This document shows, in pieces, positions 1 through 8,565 of a stretch of DNA of 64,000 bases; within the stretch, counting starts at the first letter, position 1; every line of letters starts with the position of its first letter. The position numbers and the translations under genes are program-made. The notes beneath the pieces are model-generated. The model was not told the origin of the DNA. It ran no database searches and saw only the letters and a program-made list of their open reading frames with translations. Origin of the DNA: UBA7702 sp040776805 (GTDB lineage Bacteria; Bacillota; Dehalobacteriia; UBA7702); NCBI GenBank assembly GCA_040776805.1, contig JAXGZS010000008.1, positions 22,112 through 86,111 on the forward strand. Direction: 5' to 3'.

Positions 1-387
1 ACTGCTAAAGGTACCATCGTTTACGACGCTTCCATGGGTGGCGTGGGATTGCTGGAAGAACCGATTCACGTTACCGTGGAAGAGGGTTATGCGGTGAACG
101 TCGAGGGCGGCGCGGAAGCGGAACAATTAAAAGCAATTTTAGCGAAAGCCGGTAAAAACAGCGGCAACATCGCGGAGCTGGGCATCGGTACCAATGCTGG
201 CGCCCGTGTCAGCGGCTCCGTGCTGGAGGACGAAAAAGTCCTGGGTACCGTTCATATCGCCCTGGGGGATAACGCCAATTTCGGCGGCAACGTGGCTGCC
301 GATTGCCATCTTGACGGCATTCTTTTGGCCCCCGATCTTTATCTCGACGCTAAAATGGTAATGAAAGGCGGCCGTTGGCTCGTCTAA
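1..387 (+). CDS. aminopeptidase (M29/AmpT-like), 3' end only
   Basis: The frame is open from the first base, so only the last 128 residues are present. They contain the closing motifs of the M29-like leucyl aminopeptidases found in Clostridia: AELGIGTN, then EDEKVLGTVHIALGDN, then a CHLDGILL segment. In this metallopeptidase family the Glu, His and Asp residues of such motifs bind the paired metal ions. The role would be cytoplasmic trimming of peptides from the N terminus. The stop is followed by a short spacer and then yajQ with its own strong ribosome site. The family call is firm; substrate preference cannot be read. Confidence 0.75.
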   Translation, partial: TAKGTIVYDASMGGVGLLEEPIHVTVEEGYAVNVEGGAEAEQLKAILAKAGKNSGNIAELGIGTNAGARVSGSVLEDEKVLGTVHIALGDNANFGGNVAADCHLDGILLAPDLYLDAKMVMKGGRWLV

Positions 388-440
388 ATGAATTTTGCAT
401 AAAACAACGAATAATGTTATAAAAATAAAAGGAGGTCGCT

Positions 441-932
441 ATGGCCAAGGACAGTTCTTTCGATGTGGTTTCCGAAGTGAATATGCAGGAAGTGGTGAAC
501 GCGGTGAATCAGACAAAAAAGGAGATCAGCCAGCGTTACGATTTCAAAGGCAGTAAAACCGCGGTGGATTTGGAAAGCGATACCATCAAGATCGTCACCG
601 AAGACGATTTTCGCTTGAACAATGTCGCCGATATTTTAAAGACCCGTCTGATCACACGGAAAGTGGCGATTCGTAATTTACAGTATGGCAAGGTAGAGGA
701 TGCTGCCGGCGGCATGGTGCGGCAGATCGTCACGATCCGCCAGGGACTTAGCGCGGAAACGGCCAAAGCCATCGTGAAGGATATCAAAAACTCCAAACGG
801 AAGGTGCAAGCGTCAATTCAGGGTGACAGCGTACGGGTTTCCGGTAAGAATAAGGACGATCTCCAGGCGGTGATTGCCCTGTTAAAAGAGAAGGATTACG
901 ATATCGAATTACAATTTTCGAATTATCGCTAA
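441..932 (+). CDS. yajQ: YajQ family nucleotide-binding protein
   Basis: A 163-residue protein, full length for the YajQ (UPF0234) family. It starts with the typical AKDSSFDVVSEVNMQEV and has the conserved RYDFKGSK segment near residues 36-43. The fold is two ferredoxin-like domains. Family members bind cyclic di-GMP or nucleic acid in the cytoplasm, but the role in Gram-positives is unclear. The start is set by AAAGGAGG seven bases upstream. It lies between an aminopeptidase and the arginine operon and appears to be a separate unit, because a full promoter follows its stop. Confidence 0.9.
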   Translation: MAKDSSFDVVSEVNMQEVVNAVNQTKKEISQRYDFKGSKTAVDLESDTIKIVTEDDFRLNNVADILKTRLITRKVAIRNLQYGKVEDAAGGMVRQIVTIRQGLSAETAKAIVKDIKNSKRKVQASIQGDSVRVSGKNKDDLQAVIALLKEKDYDIELQFSNYR

Positions 933-940
933 AATTCTGC

Positions 941-969
941 TTGCATATATATAAATTTTATTGTATAAT
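941..969 (+). promoter_or_regulatory. promoter of the arginine operon
   Basis: TTGCAT and a perfect TATAAT are separated by 17 bases. The AT-rich stretch between them could hold an ARG box for ArgR/AhrC, but I see no clean copy of the consensus. The next gene is argC. Confidence 0.75.
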
Positions 970-978
970 AAGCCACAG

Positions 979-1051
979 TAAGCAGATAACCATTAAGCAG
1001 ATAACCATGGATGAAAAAAGAAGATGGATTGCGGAGGCGTTGTTTTGGTGA
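979..1051 (+). promoter_or_regulatory. argC leader with 15-bp tandem repeat and overlapping mini-ORF
   Basis: The short leader holds two adjacent copies of a 14-base unit (TAAGCAGATAACCA, starting at 979 and 994). The second copy runs into an ATG at 1007. That ATG opens a 14-codon frame (MDEKRRWIAEALFW) with two consecutive AGA arginine codons. Its TGA stop overlaps the GTG start of argC (GTGA). The frame has no good ribosome site of its own. An arginine-sensing leader peptide or translational coupling is possible but is inference from position and codons only. Confidence 0.3.
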
Positions 1052-2127
1052 ATGTAACGGTTATTGGCGCGTCGGGCTATGCCGGCGCCGAGCTCATTAG
1101 GATTCTAGCGAATCATAAAGAATGCAATATGGTGCATCTTGTGGCGAAAGACAGCGGAAACAGGACCTTGGGCCAGATCTATCCGGCCCTTGCCTATGCC
1201 GCGGCGGGACTTAAGGATCAGATCGTCGAAGATGTCGGCGATCTTTTTTGTGATCATGTTTTTCGAGAAGGCAAAGAGGGGTTCATCGACGATGCCGATA
1301 TTGTCTTTTTGGCCCTACCCCACGGCGCTTCGGTGCCCTTTGTCCGCCGGATCCTGGCGAAGGGGAAGAAAGCCATTGATCTCGGCGCGGATTTTCGTTT
1401 TCGCGATGTGGCCACCTACGAGCAATGGTATGTCAAACATGAATACCCGGAACTTTGCCGCAATACCGTCTACGGCATGGTGGAGCTAAACCGGGAGCGC
1501 ATCAAAGGACAGCAATTCATCGCCAATCCCGGCTGCTATGTCACCGGCGCGACGTTAGCTCTTTATCCCCTGATCAAAGAAGGTCTTCTCGATTTGCAGT
1601 CGATCATCATCGACAGTTGCAGCGGCGTCAGCGGCGCGGGTCGCGGTGCCAAAGAAGCCTCTCTTTTTGCGGAATGCAACGACAACATGAAGGCTTACGG
1701 GGTGACGTCTCACCGCCACACGCCGGAAATCGAGCAGAATTTCAGCGAAGCCGCCGGGGAGGACGTGATCATCAATTTCACTCCCCATTTGGTACCCATG
1801 GATCGGGGCATTCTCACCACGGCGTACGCCACTCTCAACGGGAAAGGCAGAGATTGCGATCTGGAAGCTGTCTTTCAGCGGTACTATGGCAATGAGTTTT
1901 TTGTGAGGCTGCTTGGAACAGGGAACATGCCGGAAACCAAATGGACCCAGGGTACGAATTTCGTCTATCTCGGTTTTACCGTGGATCAGAGGACGAACCG
2001 CGTCATCGTTTGTACGGCCCTGGATAATCTGGTGAAAGGCGCGGCCGGTCAGGCCGTCCAAAATATGAATTTGATCTGCGGGTTCGATGAAAGGGAAGGT
2101 CTCACCATGCTTCCCGTTTATCCGTAA
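1048..2127 (+). CDS. argC: N-acetyl-gamma-glutamyl-phosphate reductase
   Basis: ArgC makes N-acetylglutamate semialdehyde, the third step of arginine synthesis, using NADPH. The N terminus has the nucleotide-binding GASGYAGAE, and the catalytic cysteine sits in NPGCYVTG at about residue 163. HRHTPEI near the middle is also conserved. Length is about 359 residues, normal for the family. An ATG at 1024 is in frame, but GGAGG lies inside that extension at 1033-1037, so the GTG at 1048 (or TTG at 1045) is the better start. First gene of argC-J-B-D-G. Confidence 0.95.
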   Translation: MNVTVIGASGYAGAELIRILANHKECNMVHLVAKDSGNRTLGQIYPALAYAAAGLKDQIVEDVGDLFCDHVFREGKEGFIDDADIVFLALPHGASVPFVRRILAKGKKAIDLGADFRFRDVATYEQWYVKHEYPELCRNTVYGMVELNRERIKGQQFIANPGCYVTGATLALYPLIKEGLLDLQSIIIDSCSGVSGAGRGAKEASLFAECNDNMKAYGVTSHRHTPEIEQNFSEAAGEDVIINFTPHLVPMDRGILTTAYATLNGKGRDCDLEAVFQRYYGNEFFVRLLGTGNMPETKWTQGTNFVYLGFTVDQRTNRVIVCTALDNLVKGAAGQAVQNMNLICGFDEREGLTMLPVYP

Positions 2128-2141
2128 AAAGGAGAAGTACT

Positions 2142-3362
2142 ATGGCAAAATTTGAAAACGCCGTGACCCTGACGCCGGGATTTAAAGCTGCCGGTGTCCA
2201 TGTCGGGGTGAAAACAAGCAACAAAAATAAAAAAGATATCGCCCTGATTTATTCCGATACACCCTGTGCCGTCGCGGGGGTGTTTACCACCAACGTGGTG
2301 AAGGCGGCGCCGGTGTGCTACGATATGGAAATCGTTGAGAATGGCCACGCCCAGGCGGTGATCATCAATTCCGGCAACGCCAATGCCTGCACCGGTCAGC
2401 AGGGGATGAAAGACGCACAATCCATGGCGGCGGCAACGGGGAAGGCGCTGAACCTGCCTTCGAATCAGGTTCTCGTCTGTTCCACCGGTGTCATCGGCCA
2501 TCCGCTGCCCATGGAGAAAATCTTCACAGGGATCCGTCAGGCGGCGGAGGCCTTGAGCGAAGAAGGAGGCCGGGCCGCCGCCGAAGCGATCCTCACCACC
2601 GATGTTTGGCGGAAGGAAATGTCCAAAACCGTGGATCTGGACGGCCTTACCGTAACCCTTGGCGGCATGGCCAAAGGCAGCGGCATGATCTCTCCCAAAA
2701 TGGCGACGATGCTCTGCTTTATCACCACCGATGCGGCGATTCGTCCGGAAGTGCTGAAAAAGGCGCTGACGGAAGCGTCTGCTCTGACCTTTAATCAGAT
2801 TTCCGTGGATGGCGACATGAGCACCAACGATACTGCTTTGATCCTGGCCAACGGTAAGGCCGGTAATGCTCCCATCGAATACGGCAGCAAAAACTACGAA
2901 AAATTTCTCGCTGTGTTGAGGGATATCTGTCTTTATCTTGCAAAAAAAATCGCACGGGACGGCGAAGGCGCGAACCACCTTTTCGAAGCCGAAGTCCTTC
3001 ACGCCAAAAGTGAGGAGGATGCCTTAAAAGCCGCGAAAGCCATTGTTTCCTCGAATCTGGTGAAGACCGCCGTTTTTGGTAAAGACGCCAACTGGGGCCG
3101 GATCATTTGTGCCGCCGGTTATTCCGGCGCCGATTTTGATCCCCAAAAAGTCGATATCCAATTATCCAGTTATACCGGCGAGTTTTACGTGGCCAAAGAC
3201 GGTTGCGGCATTCCCTTTGACGAGGATTACGCCGCAAAAGTGCTGTCGGAGGAAAACGTCAAAACCATCGTCGATTTGAAAGCCGGCGACTACAGCGGCA
3301 AAGCTTGGGGCTGCGATTTGACCTATGATTATGTAAAAATCAACGCCGACTACCGCACCTGA
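2142..3362 (+). CDS. argJ: bifunctional ornithine acetyltransferase / N-acetylglutamate synthase
   Basis: ArgJ moves the acetyl group from N-acetylornithine to glutamate, so the arginine pathway recycles acetyl groups. At 406 residues it is full length. The precursor cleaves itself before a conserved threonine, seen here as Thr189 in MATMLCFITTDAA. The alpha chain has the usual NSGNANACTG and STGVIG motifs. The beta chain has GDMSTNDT and FGKDANWGRI. Fourteen bases separate it from argC, with a good ribosome site. Whether it also makes N-acetylglutamate from acetyl-CoA cannot be told from sequence. Confidence 0.95.
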   Translation: MAKFENAVTLTPGFKAAGVHVGVKTSNKNKKDIALIYSDTPCAVAGVFTTNVVKAAPVCYDMEIVENGHAQAVIINSGNANACTGQQGMKDAQSMAAATGKALNLPSNQVLVCSTGVIGHPLPMEKIFTGIRQAAEALSEEGGRAAAEAILTTDVWRKEMSKTVDLDGLTVTLGGMAKGSGMISPKMATMLCFITTDAAIRPEVLKKALTEASALTFNQISVDGDMSTNDTALILANGKAGNAPIEYGSKNYEKFLAVLRDICLYLAKKIARDGEGANHLFEAEVLHAKSEEDALKAAKAIVSSNLVKTAVFGKDANWGRIICAAGYSGADFDPQKVDIQLSSYTGEFYVAKDGCGIPFDEDYAAKVLSEENVKTIVDLKAGDYSGKAWGCDLTYDYVKINADYRT

Positions 3363-3490
3363 GGCCCGCTAAAGGCTGATCGCGGCGGAAATCCTCTCCG
3401 CGGACGCTCCATATACAAAAGGTGAATAGGGAATCCTCCCCTGGAAGTTGATTTAGATAAAATCAGTTAAATAAGGAAGAAGTTATTTTT
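3363..3490 (+). other. argJ-argB spacer with a GC-rich hairpin
   Basis: This is the largest gap inside the arg operon. CGCGG at 3381 can pair with CCGCG at 3398, but no T run follows, so it does not look like a terminator. No promoter is obvious. It may be a processing or pausing site. Confidence 0.3.
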
Positions 3491-4408
3491 ATGACGGAAT
3501 TCGATACGAATAATTTACAGAAAGCCCAGGTCTTCATAGAGGCTCTGCCTTATGTGCAGAAATTTCACGGCAAGACCATCGTTGTGAAATACGGCGGCAA
3601 CGCCATGTTGAACGAGGAACTGAAAAACGCGGTTTTTGCCGATGTGATTTTAATGAATCTCATCGGTATCCGCACCGTTCTTGTCCACGGCGGCGGCCCT
3701 GACATCGAGGATTATCTGCGCCGTCTCGATATCAAGAGCGACTTTCAGAGTGGGCTGCGGGTCACCGACAACGCGGTGATGGAAACCGTCTCCATGGTAT
3801 TGGTGGGCAAGGTCAATCAAAATACGATCTCCGATATCAACCGCTTGGGCGGCAAAGCCGTGGGGCTTTCCGGCAAAGACGGCGCCATGCTGAAATGTGT
3901 GAAAAAATACGCTCAAATCGGCGAAGGTGACGAGGTAAAAAAAGTGGATATCGGCATGGTTGGCGAAGTGGAAAGCGTAGATTGCACCTTGATCAACAAT
4001 CTTTTGAATGAAAAATACATTCCGGTGATCGCCCCCATCGGCACCGATGAGAACGGCAATACCTTTAATGTCAATGCTGACTACGCCGCTGGTAAAATCG
4101 CCGCGGCCTTAGGCGCCATGAAGCTGTTCCTCCTCACCGATGTGGAGGGGCTCTACCGGGATTTTAGCGACAAAGGATCCCTGATCTCCAAGATGTCCAT
4201 TGATGAGGTTCCCGCCCTGATTGAGACCGGGACCATTAAGAAGGGGATGCTGCCAAAGCTGGAAAGCTGCGTCCACGCCATCGAGGGCGGCGTCGAAAAC
4301 GTCCATATCATTGACGGCCGCCTGCCCCACAGTCTCCTGCTGGAGCTCTTTACCGACAGCGGGATCGGCACCATGCTGACAAAAGGAGAAAAGCATGATG
4401 GATTTTGA
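3491..4408 (+). CDS. argB: acetylglutamate kinase
   Basis: ArgB phosphorylates N-acetylglutamate, the step before ArgC. The 305-residue protein belongs to the amino-acid kinase fold. It shows VVKYGGNAM near residue 29, the glycine-rich LVHGGGPDI, and NVNADYAAGKIA for nucleotide binding. The N-terminal stretch before the kinase core (KAQVFIEALPYVQKFHGKT) resembles the extra helix of arginine-inhibited hexameric forms, so feedback inhibition by arginine is plausible. Its end overlaps argD by 14 bases, which suggests coupled translation. Confidence 0.95.
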   Translation: MTEFDTNNLQKAQVFIEALPYVQKFHGKTIVVKYGGNAMLNEELKNAVFADVILMNLIGIRTVLVHGGGPDIEDYLRRLDIKSDFQSGLRVTDNAVMETVSMVLVGKVNQNTISDINRLGGKAVGLSGKDGAMLKCVKKYAQIGEGDEVKKVDIGMVGEVESVDCTLINNLLNEKYIPVIAPIGTDENGNTFNVNADYAAGKIAAALGAMKLFLLTDVEGLYRDFSDKGSLISKMSIDEVPALIETGTIKKGMLPKLESCVHAIEGGVENVHIIDGRLPHSLLLELFTDSGIGTMLTKGEKHDGF

Positions 4409-5579
4409 AAAAAGCAAAGAGCTGATCATGGACACTTACGCCCGTTTTCCCGTCACCTTCACCAAAGGAAAAGGGAATTACGTTTATGACCGCGACGGGA
4501 AAGCCTATTTGGACTGCGGTTCCGGTATTTCCGTGAACAACCTCGGCCATTGCCATCCCGCTGTGGTGGCGGCCATCAAAAAACAGGCGGAAACGCTGAT
4601 TCACTGTTCCAACCTCTATTGGAGCGAGCCGCAGTTTGCCGTGGCCGCTTATCTTACCCATTACAGCGGTCTTGACCGGGTATTTTTCTGCAACAGCGGC
4701 GCCGAAGCCAATGAGGGCGCCATCAAGCTGGCGCGGAAATACTTTTACGATCAGGGACAAAGCAACAAATACGAAATCATCACTTTGGAAAAATCATTTC
4801 ACGGCCGCACCCTGGCGACCTTGACCGCGACGGGACAGGATAAGGTGAAAACCGGCTTTGCGCCGCTGCCCACGGGGTTTCGTTACGCGCCCTTTAACGA
4901 TTTATCAGCCCTGCGTCGGGCGGTAACGCCTCATACCTGCGGCGTGCTGCTGGAACCGATTCAGGCCGAAGGCGGCGTCTACCCGGCAAAGGAGGACTAC
5001 CTGCAACAGGTGGCGTCCTTCTGCAAAGAAAACGGCCTGCTGCTGATCATGGATGAGATCCAGTGCGGCATGGGCCGTTGCGGCACGATGTTCGCTTTTG
5101 AGCAGTACGGCATAAAACCGGATATCGTCACCGTGGCCAAAGCCTTAGGCGGCGGTTTACCCATGGGCGCCGTCCTCGCCAAGGAAGAAATCGCCAAAAG
5201 CTTTGGTCATGGTACCCACGGTACGACCTTTGGGGCGAATCCCGTGGCGTCGGCGGCCGCGTCGGCGGTGTTTGCCGTCATAGAAGAGGAAAACCTGCTT
5301 TCTCAGGTGAAAACCGTGGGGGATTACTTTAAAGAGCGGCTAAAAGAGCTGCAAGGGGCGTTTCCCGCCCTCATTACCGATGTCCGCGGCAAGGGATTGC
5401 TCTTAGGCATGGAAACCCCGGGGAACGCCGGGGCGGTGGTGGACCAATGTCTGAAAAACGGCGTGCTCCTGCTTTTGGCCGGCCCTGATGTGGTGCGCTT
5501 TTTGCCTCCCTTCCTGATCACGGAAAACGAGGTGGATACGGTGATCGCCACGGTAAGAACGGCTTTGGAAAATCTCTGA
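4395..5579 (+). CDS. argD: acetylornithine aminotransferase
   Basis: A class III pyridoxal-phosphate aminotransferase of 394 residues that converts N-acetylglutamate semialdehyde to N-acetylornithine. Visible landmarks are NSGAEANEGAIKLAR for phosphate binding, FHGRTLAT, the DEIQCGMGR segment and the cofactor lysine at about residue 249 in VAKALGGGLP. It starts inside the end of argB. Some family members also act in lysine synthesis or on ornithine; the setting here argues for arginine. Confidence 0.95.
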   Translation: MMDFEKSKELIMDTYARFPVTFTKGKGNYVYDRDGKAYLDCGSGISVNNLGHCHPAVVAAIKKQAETLIHCSNLYWSEPQFAVAAYLTHYSGLDRVFFCNSGAEANEGAIKLARKYFYDQGQSNKYEIITLEKSFHGRTLATLTATGQDKVKTGFAPLPTGFRYAPFNDLSALRRAVTPHTCGVLLEPIQAEGGVYPAKEDYLQQVASFCKENGLLLIMDEIQCGMGRCGTMFAFEQYGIKPDIVTVAKALGGGLPMGAVLAKEEIAKSFGHGTHGTTFGANPVASAAASAVFAVIEEENLLSQVKTVGDYFKERLKELQGAFPALITDVRGKGLLLGMETPGNAGAVVDQCLKNGVLLLLAGPDVVRFLPPFLITENEVDTVIATVRTALENL

Positions 5580-5634
5580 TCATGCAGATTATTTATTTTT
5601 GATATCATTTTACCTTTTGAAGGAGGAAACGGAA

Positions 5635-6855
5635 ATGGCGGAAAAAGTTGTATTGGCATACTCCGGCGGTTTGGATACCACCGCGATCATTCCCTGGTTA
5701 AAAGAAAATTATGGTTACGATGTTGTTTGTGCCTGCATTGATGTGGGGCAGGAAAGTGAATTGGAGGGTTTGGCGGAAAGAGCCAAAGAATCCGGGGCGG
5801 AAAAGCTCTATATTTTAGATGTGGTGGACGAATTCGTCGATGAATATATCATGCCCTGTGTTCAGGCGAACGCTGTCTACGAAAACAAGTATCTCCTCGG
5901 CACTTCCATGGCGCGGCCTCTGATCGCCAAAAAATTGGTGGAAGTGGCCAGAAAAGAACAGGCGGTGGCCATCTGCCATGGCGCCACCGGCAAGGGCAAC
6001 GATCAGATTCGCTTTGAGCTGGGCATCAAAGCTTTGGCTCCCGATCTGAAGATCATCGCCGCCTGGCGGGACGACAAATGGACGATGGACTCCCGGGAAG
6101 CGGAAGTCGAATATTGTCAAAAACACGGCATTGACCTGCCTTTCTCCATGGACAGCAGCTACAGCCGGGACCGCAACCTCTGGCATATCAGCCATGAAGG
6201 GTTGGAATTGGAAGATCCCGCTGTGGCCCCGGATTACGATCATCTCCTCGTTTTAAGCGTTCCGCCGCAAAAAGCGCCGGATGAGGCGGAAGAGGTGACG
6301 CTGTCCTTTGCAAAAGGCGTTCCTGTGGCCATCAACGGCCAAACGATGAAGGCCTCGGAGATCATCAAAGAGTTGAATAAGCTCGGCGGCAAACATGCCA
6401 TCGGTATCTGTGATATCGTGGAAAACCGCGTCGTCGGTATGAAGTCCCGGGGCATCTACGAAACCCCCGGCGGCACCATCCTAATGGAGGCCCATATGCA
6501 GTTGGAAGAACTGATCTTAGACCGGGCGACCATGAAGATGAAAAAGGATATCGCCAATCAATTGGCGGACGTGGTCTATGAAGGAACCTGGTTTACGCCC
6601 TTAAGAGAAGCGCTCCAGGCCTTTGTAGAATCGACCCAGCAGTACGTGACCGGCGAAGTGAAATTTCTGCTCTACAAAGGGAATATCATCAAAGCCGGCA
6701 CCACCTCTCCCTATTCTCTCTACAACGCTTCTCTTGCCAGCTTTGAAACGGGGGATCTCTACGATCACAAAGACGCCGACGGGTTCATTACTCTATTCGG
6801 CTTGCCTTTGAAAGTCCGCGCCTTAAAAATACGGGAAGCGGAAAAACAAAAGTAA
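5635..6855 (+). CDS. argG: argininosuccinate synthase
   Basis: ArgG joins citrulline and aspartate with ATP. The 406-residue protein has the P-loop-like AYSGGLDTTA near the N terminus, then HGATGKGNDQIRFE and the SMDSSYSRDRNLWH segment of type I enzymes. An in-frame ATG 36 bases upstream is ignored because AAGGAGG lies just before the chosen start. It is the last gene of the visible arg cluster: a terminator follows, and argH, argF and carAB are not in the window. Confidence 0.95.
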   Translation: MAEKVVLAYSGGLDTTAIIPWLKENYGYDVVCACIDVGQESELEGLAERAKESGAEKLYILDVVDEFVDEYIMPCVQANAVYENKYLLGTSMARPLIAKKLVEVARKEQAVAICHGATGKGNDQIRFELGIKALAPDLKIIAAWRDDKWTMDSREAEVEYCQKHGIDLPFSMDSSYSRDRNLWHISHEGLELEDPAVAPDYDHLLVLSVPPQKAPDEAEEVTLSFAKGVPVAINGQTMKASEIIKELNKLGGKHAIGICDIVENRVVGMKSRGIYETPGGTILMEAHMQLEELILDRATMKMKKDIANQLADVVYEGTWFTPLREALQAFVESTQQYVTGEVKFLLYKGNIIKAGTTSPYSLYNASLASFETGDLYDHKDADGFITLFGLPLKVRALKIREAEKQK

Positions 6856-6887
6856 AAACAGGAAAACACAGCAAAAAAATAGAAATG

Positions 6888-6934
6888 ACGGGTGTCTTGT
6901 AAGCCGCGAAAGGCTGGGGAGACATCCGTTTTTT
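6888..6934 (+). terminator. terminator of the arg operon
   Basis: ACGGGTGTCT pairs with AGACATCCGT (one G-U pair). A nested AGCC/GGCT hairpin sits inside, and a run of six T follows. Confidence 0.75.
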
Positions 6935-6997
6935 GCAGAAAAAACCTCTTGCGGCGACAGTCTTTTTTGACGATCCTGTGTAAAAAACATGGAAAAG

Positions 6998-7026
6998 TTG
7001 ACAGTGAGCAGGTATTTTAATATAAT
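6998..7026 (+). promoter_or_regulatory. consensus promoter of the SLH lysozyme gene
   Basis: TTGACA, a 17-base spacer and TATAAT: both boxes are perfect matches to the vegetative sigma-A consensus. This predicts strong expression of the following surface protein. Confidence 0.85.
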
Positions 7027-7096
7027 AAAGGTAGACATAAAGGGTTTTGATGAAGAAATAGCATTCGCGATCATAAAACGGAAAGTGAGAAATGGT

Positions 7097-8479
7097 ATGA
7101 AACGGCAATCCTTGTTATTTACCATATTATGGACGGTACTCCTGCTTTTCGGTGTTTCCGCCGCGGCCTTTGCCGGACAAGAGGGGCAGGCGAATACGGC
7201 AGAGGTGAATGACAGCAAAATTATGGCAGTCTCTCCCAACGGACTGACCTTTTACAGCAAATATACGAATAAAAACTATAATATTCCCTCCAATGTGAAA
7301 GCCTTCGGCGTGGATGTTTCCTATTGGCAAAAGACCATTGACTGGCAGAAGGTGAAGGATGACGGCATTGATTTTGCCATGATCCGCGCCGCGGGTCGAC
7401 ATCATAATACAGGAGCAATCACTACAGATCCTTACTTTGCGGCCAATGTAAAAGGCGCCCAGGCCGCCGGCATCAAAGTGGGGGCTTATATTTTCTCTCA
7501 GGCAATTACGGAAGCGGAAGCGAGGGAGGAAGCTCAATACCTGATCAATCTTGTTTCCGCGTATAACATTGAATTGCCCATCGTAATGGATTACGAATTC
7601 AGAAACAACGAAGATGGTACCCCGGGCCGATTAAGGGCGGCGAATCTTAGCAAGCGGCAGGGTACCGACGTCTGTCTCGCTTTCTGTAATGAGGTCAAAA
7701 GCCAAGGCTACATTCCCATGCTCTACGCCAATACCGATATGTTGAACCATTTATATCCGGAAGAACTGAAAAGTAATATGGATCTTTGGTACGCCCGTTA
7801 CGGCGATACGCCGTATATCACGGGATTCGCCCTTTGGCAATATGCCAACAACGGTTCTGTGAACGGGATTTCCGGCAACGTCGACTGCAACTTCAGCTTT
7901 GTTGACCTCGATGAACTGGGGATGCCTTTTGACGACGTGGTGCAGGGAAAATGGTATTTTAACAGTGTGCTTTATGTTTACCAGCAGCGTTTGTTCAACG
8001 GGACTTCCGACAGCACGTTCTCTCCCGACGCGGCGATGAGCCGGGGGATGCTCGCCACGGTGCTCTACCGTCTTGAAGGTTCTCCAACGGTCAGCAGCGC
8101 CACCGCCTTTACCGATGTCAAAGCCGGTTCCTGGTATGAGGACGGCGTGCGTTGGGCGGAGCTAAACGGTATCGTCAACGGCGTGAGCACCGATCAATTC
8201 AGTCCCGACGCAGATTTGACCAGAGAGCAGATCGCTACGATGCTTTACCGTTACAGCCAATATAAAGAATATGACGTCACCATGAGCGGTTCTCTCACGG
8301 ATTATACCGACGGTGACAGCGTTTCCTCCTATGCTGTGGCGGGGATGAAGTGGGCGGTGGGCAGCGGCTATCTCCGCGGCGTCACCGCAGAGACCCTTTG
8401 TCCCAAGGAGAGCGCCAACCGCGCCCAAGTGGCGACGATTTTGATGCGATTTTGTGAAGATCATACGGAAATCGAATAA
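7097..8479 (+). CDS. GH25 family lysozyme with three SLH repeats
   Basis: A 460-residue exported protein. Residues 1-26 form a signal peptide (KRQSLLF, a hydrophobic core, then AAAFAG). A GH25 muramidase domain follows, from about residue 68 to 270, with GVDVSYWQ at its start, VMDYEF with acidic residues of the active site, and WQYANNG...GNVDCN at its end. The C terminus carries three S-layer homology repeats with the FTDV...WY and F.PD..LTR signatures, which bind secondary cell-wall polymer. A longer in-frame start at 6989 lies in the promoter and is rejected. The likely role is peptidoglycan cleavage at the cell surface. Confidence 0.88.
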   Translation: MKRQSLLFTILWTVLLLFGVSAAAFAGQEGQANTAEVNDSKIMAVSPNGLTFYSKYTNKNYNIPSNVKAFGVDVSYWQKTIDWQKVKDDGIDFAMIRAAGRHHNTGAITTDPYFAANVKGAQAAGIKVGAYIFSQAITEAEAREEAQYLINLVSAYNIELPIVMDYEFRNNEDGTPGRLRAANLSKRQGTDVCLAFCNEVKSQGYIPMLYANTDMLNHLYPEELKSNMDLWYARYGDTPYITGFALWQYANNGSVNGISGNVDCNFSFVDLDELGMPFDDVVQGKWYFNSVLYVYQQRLFNGTSDSTFSPDAAMSRGMLATVLYRLEGSPTVSSATAFTDVKAGSWYEDGVRWAELNGIVNGVSTDQFSPDADLTREQIATMLYRYSQYKEYDVTMSGSLTDYTDGDSVSSYAVAGMKWAVGSGYLRGVTAETLCPKESANRAQVATILMRFCEDHTEIE

Positions 8480-8500
8480 TTATTTTGTCGATAGAGAAAA

Positions 8501-8524
8501 CGCCGGGACTGCCGGCGCTTTTCT
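8501..8524 (+). terminator. terminator after the SLH lysozyme gene
   Basis: CGCCGG and CCGGCG form a six-pair stem around GACTG, followed by CTTTTCTTT. Confidence 0.65.
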
Positions 8525-8565
8525 TTGCGATAGGCAAGACTAACCTGTGATGAAAGGAAACGCTG

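Noticed and set aside
3363..3490. Riboswitch or terminator between argJ and argB
   Set aside because: One short GC hairpin without a T run and no recognised motif; the genes on both sides belong to one pathway.
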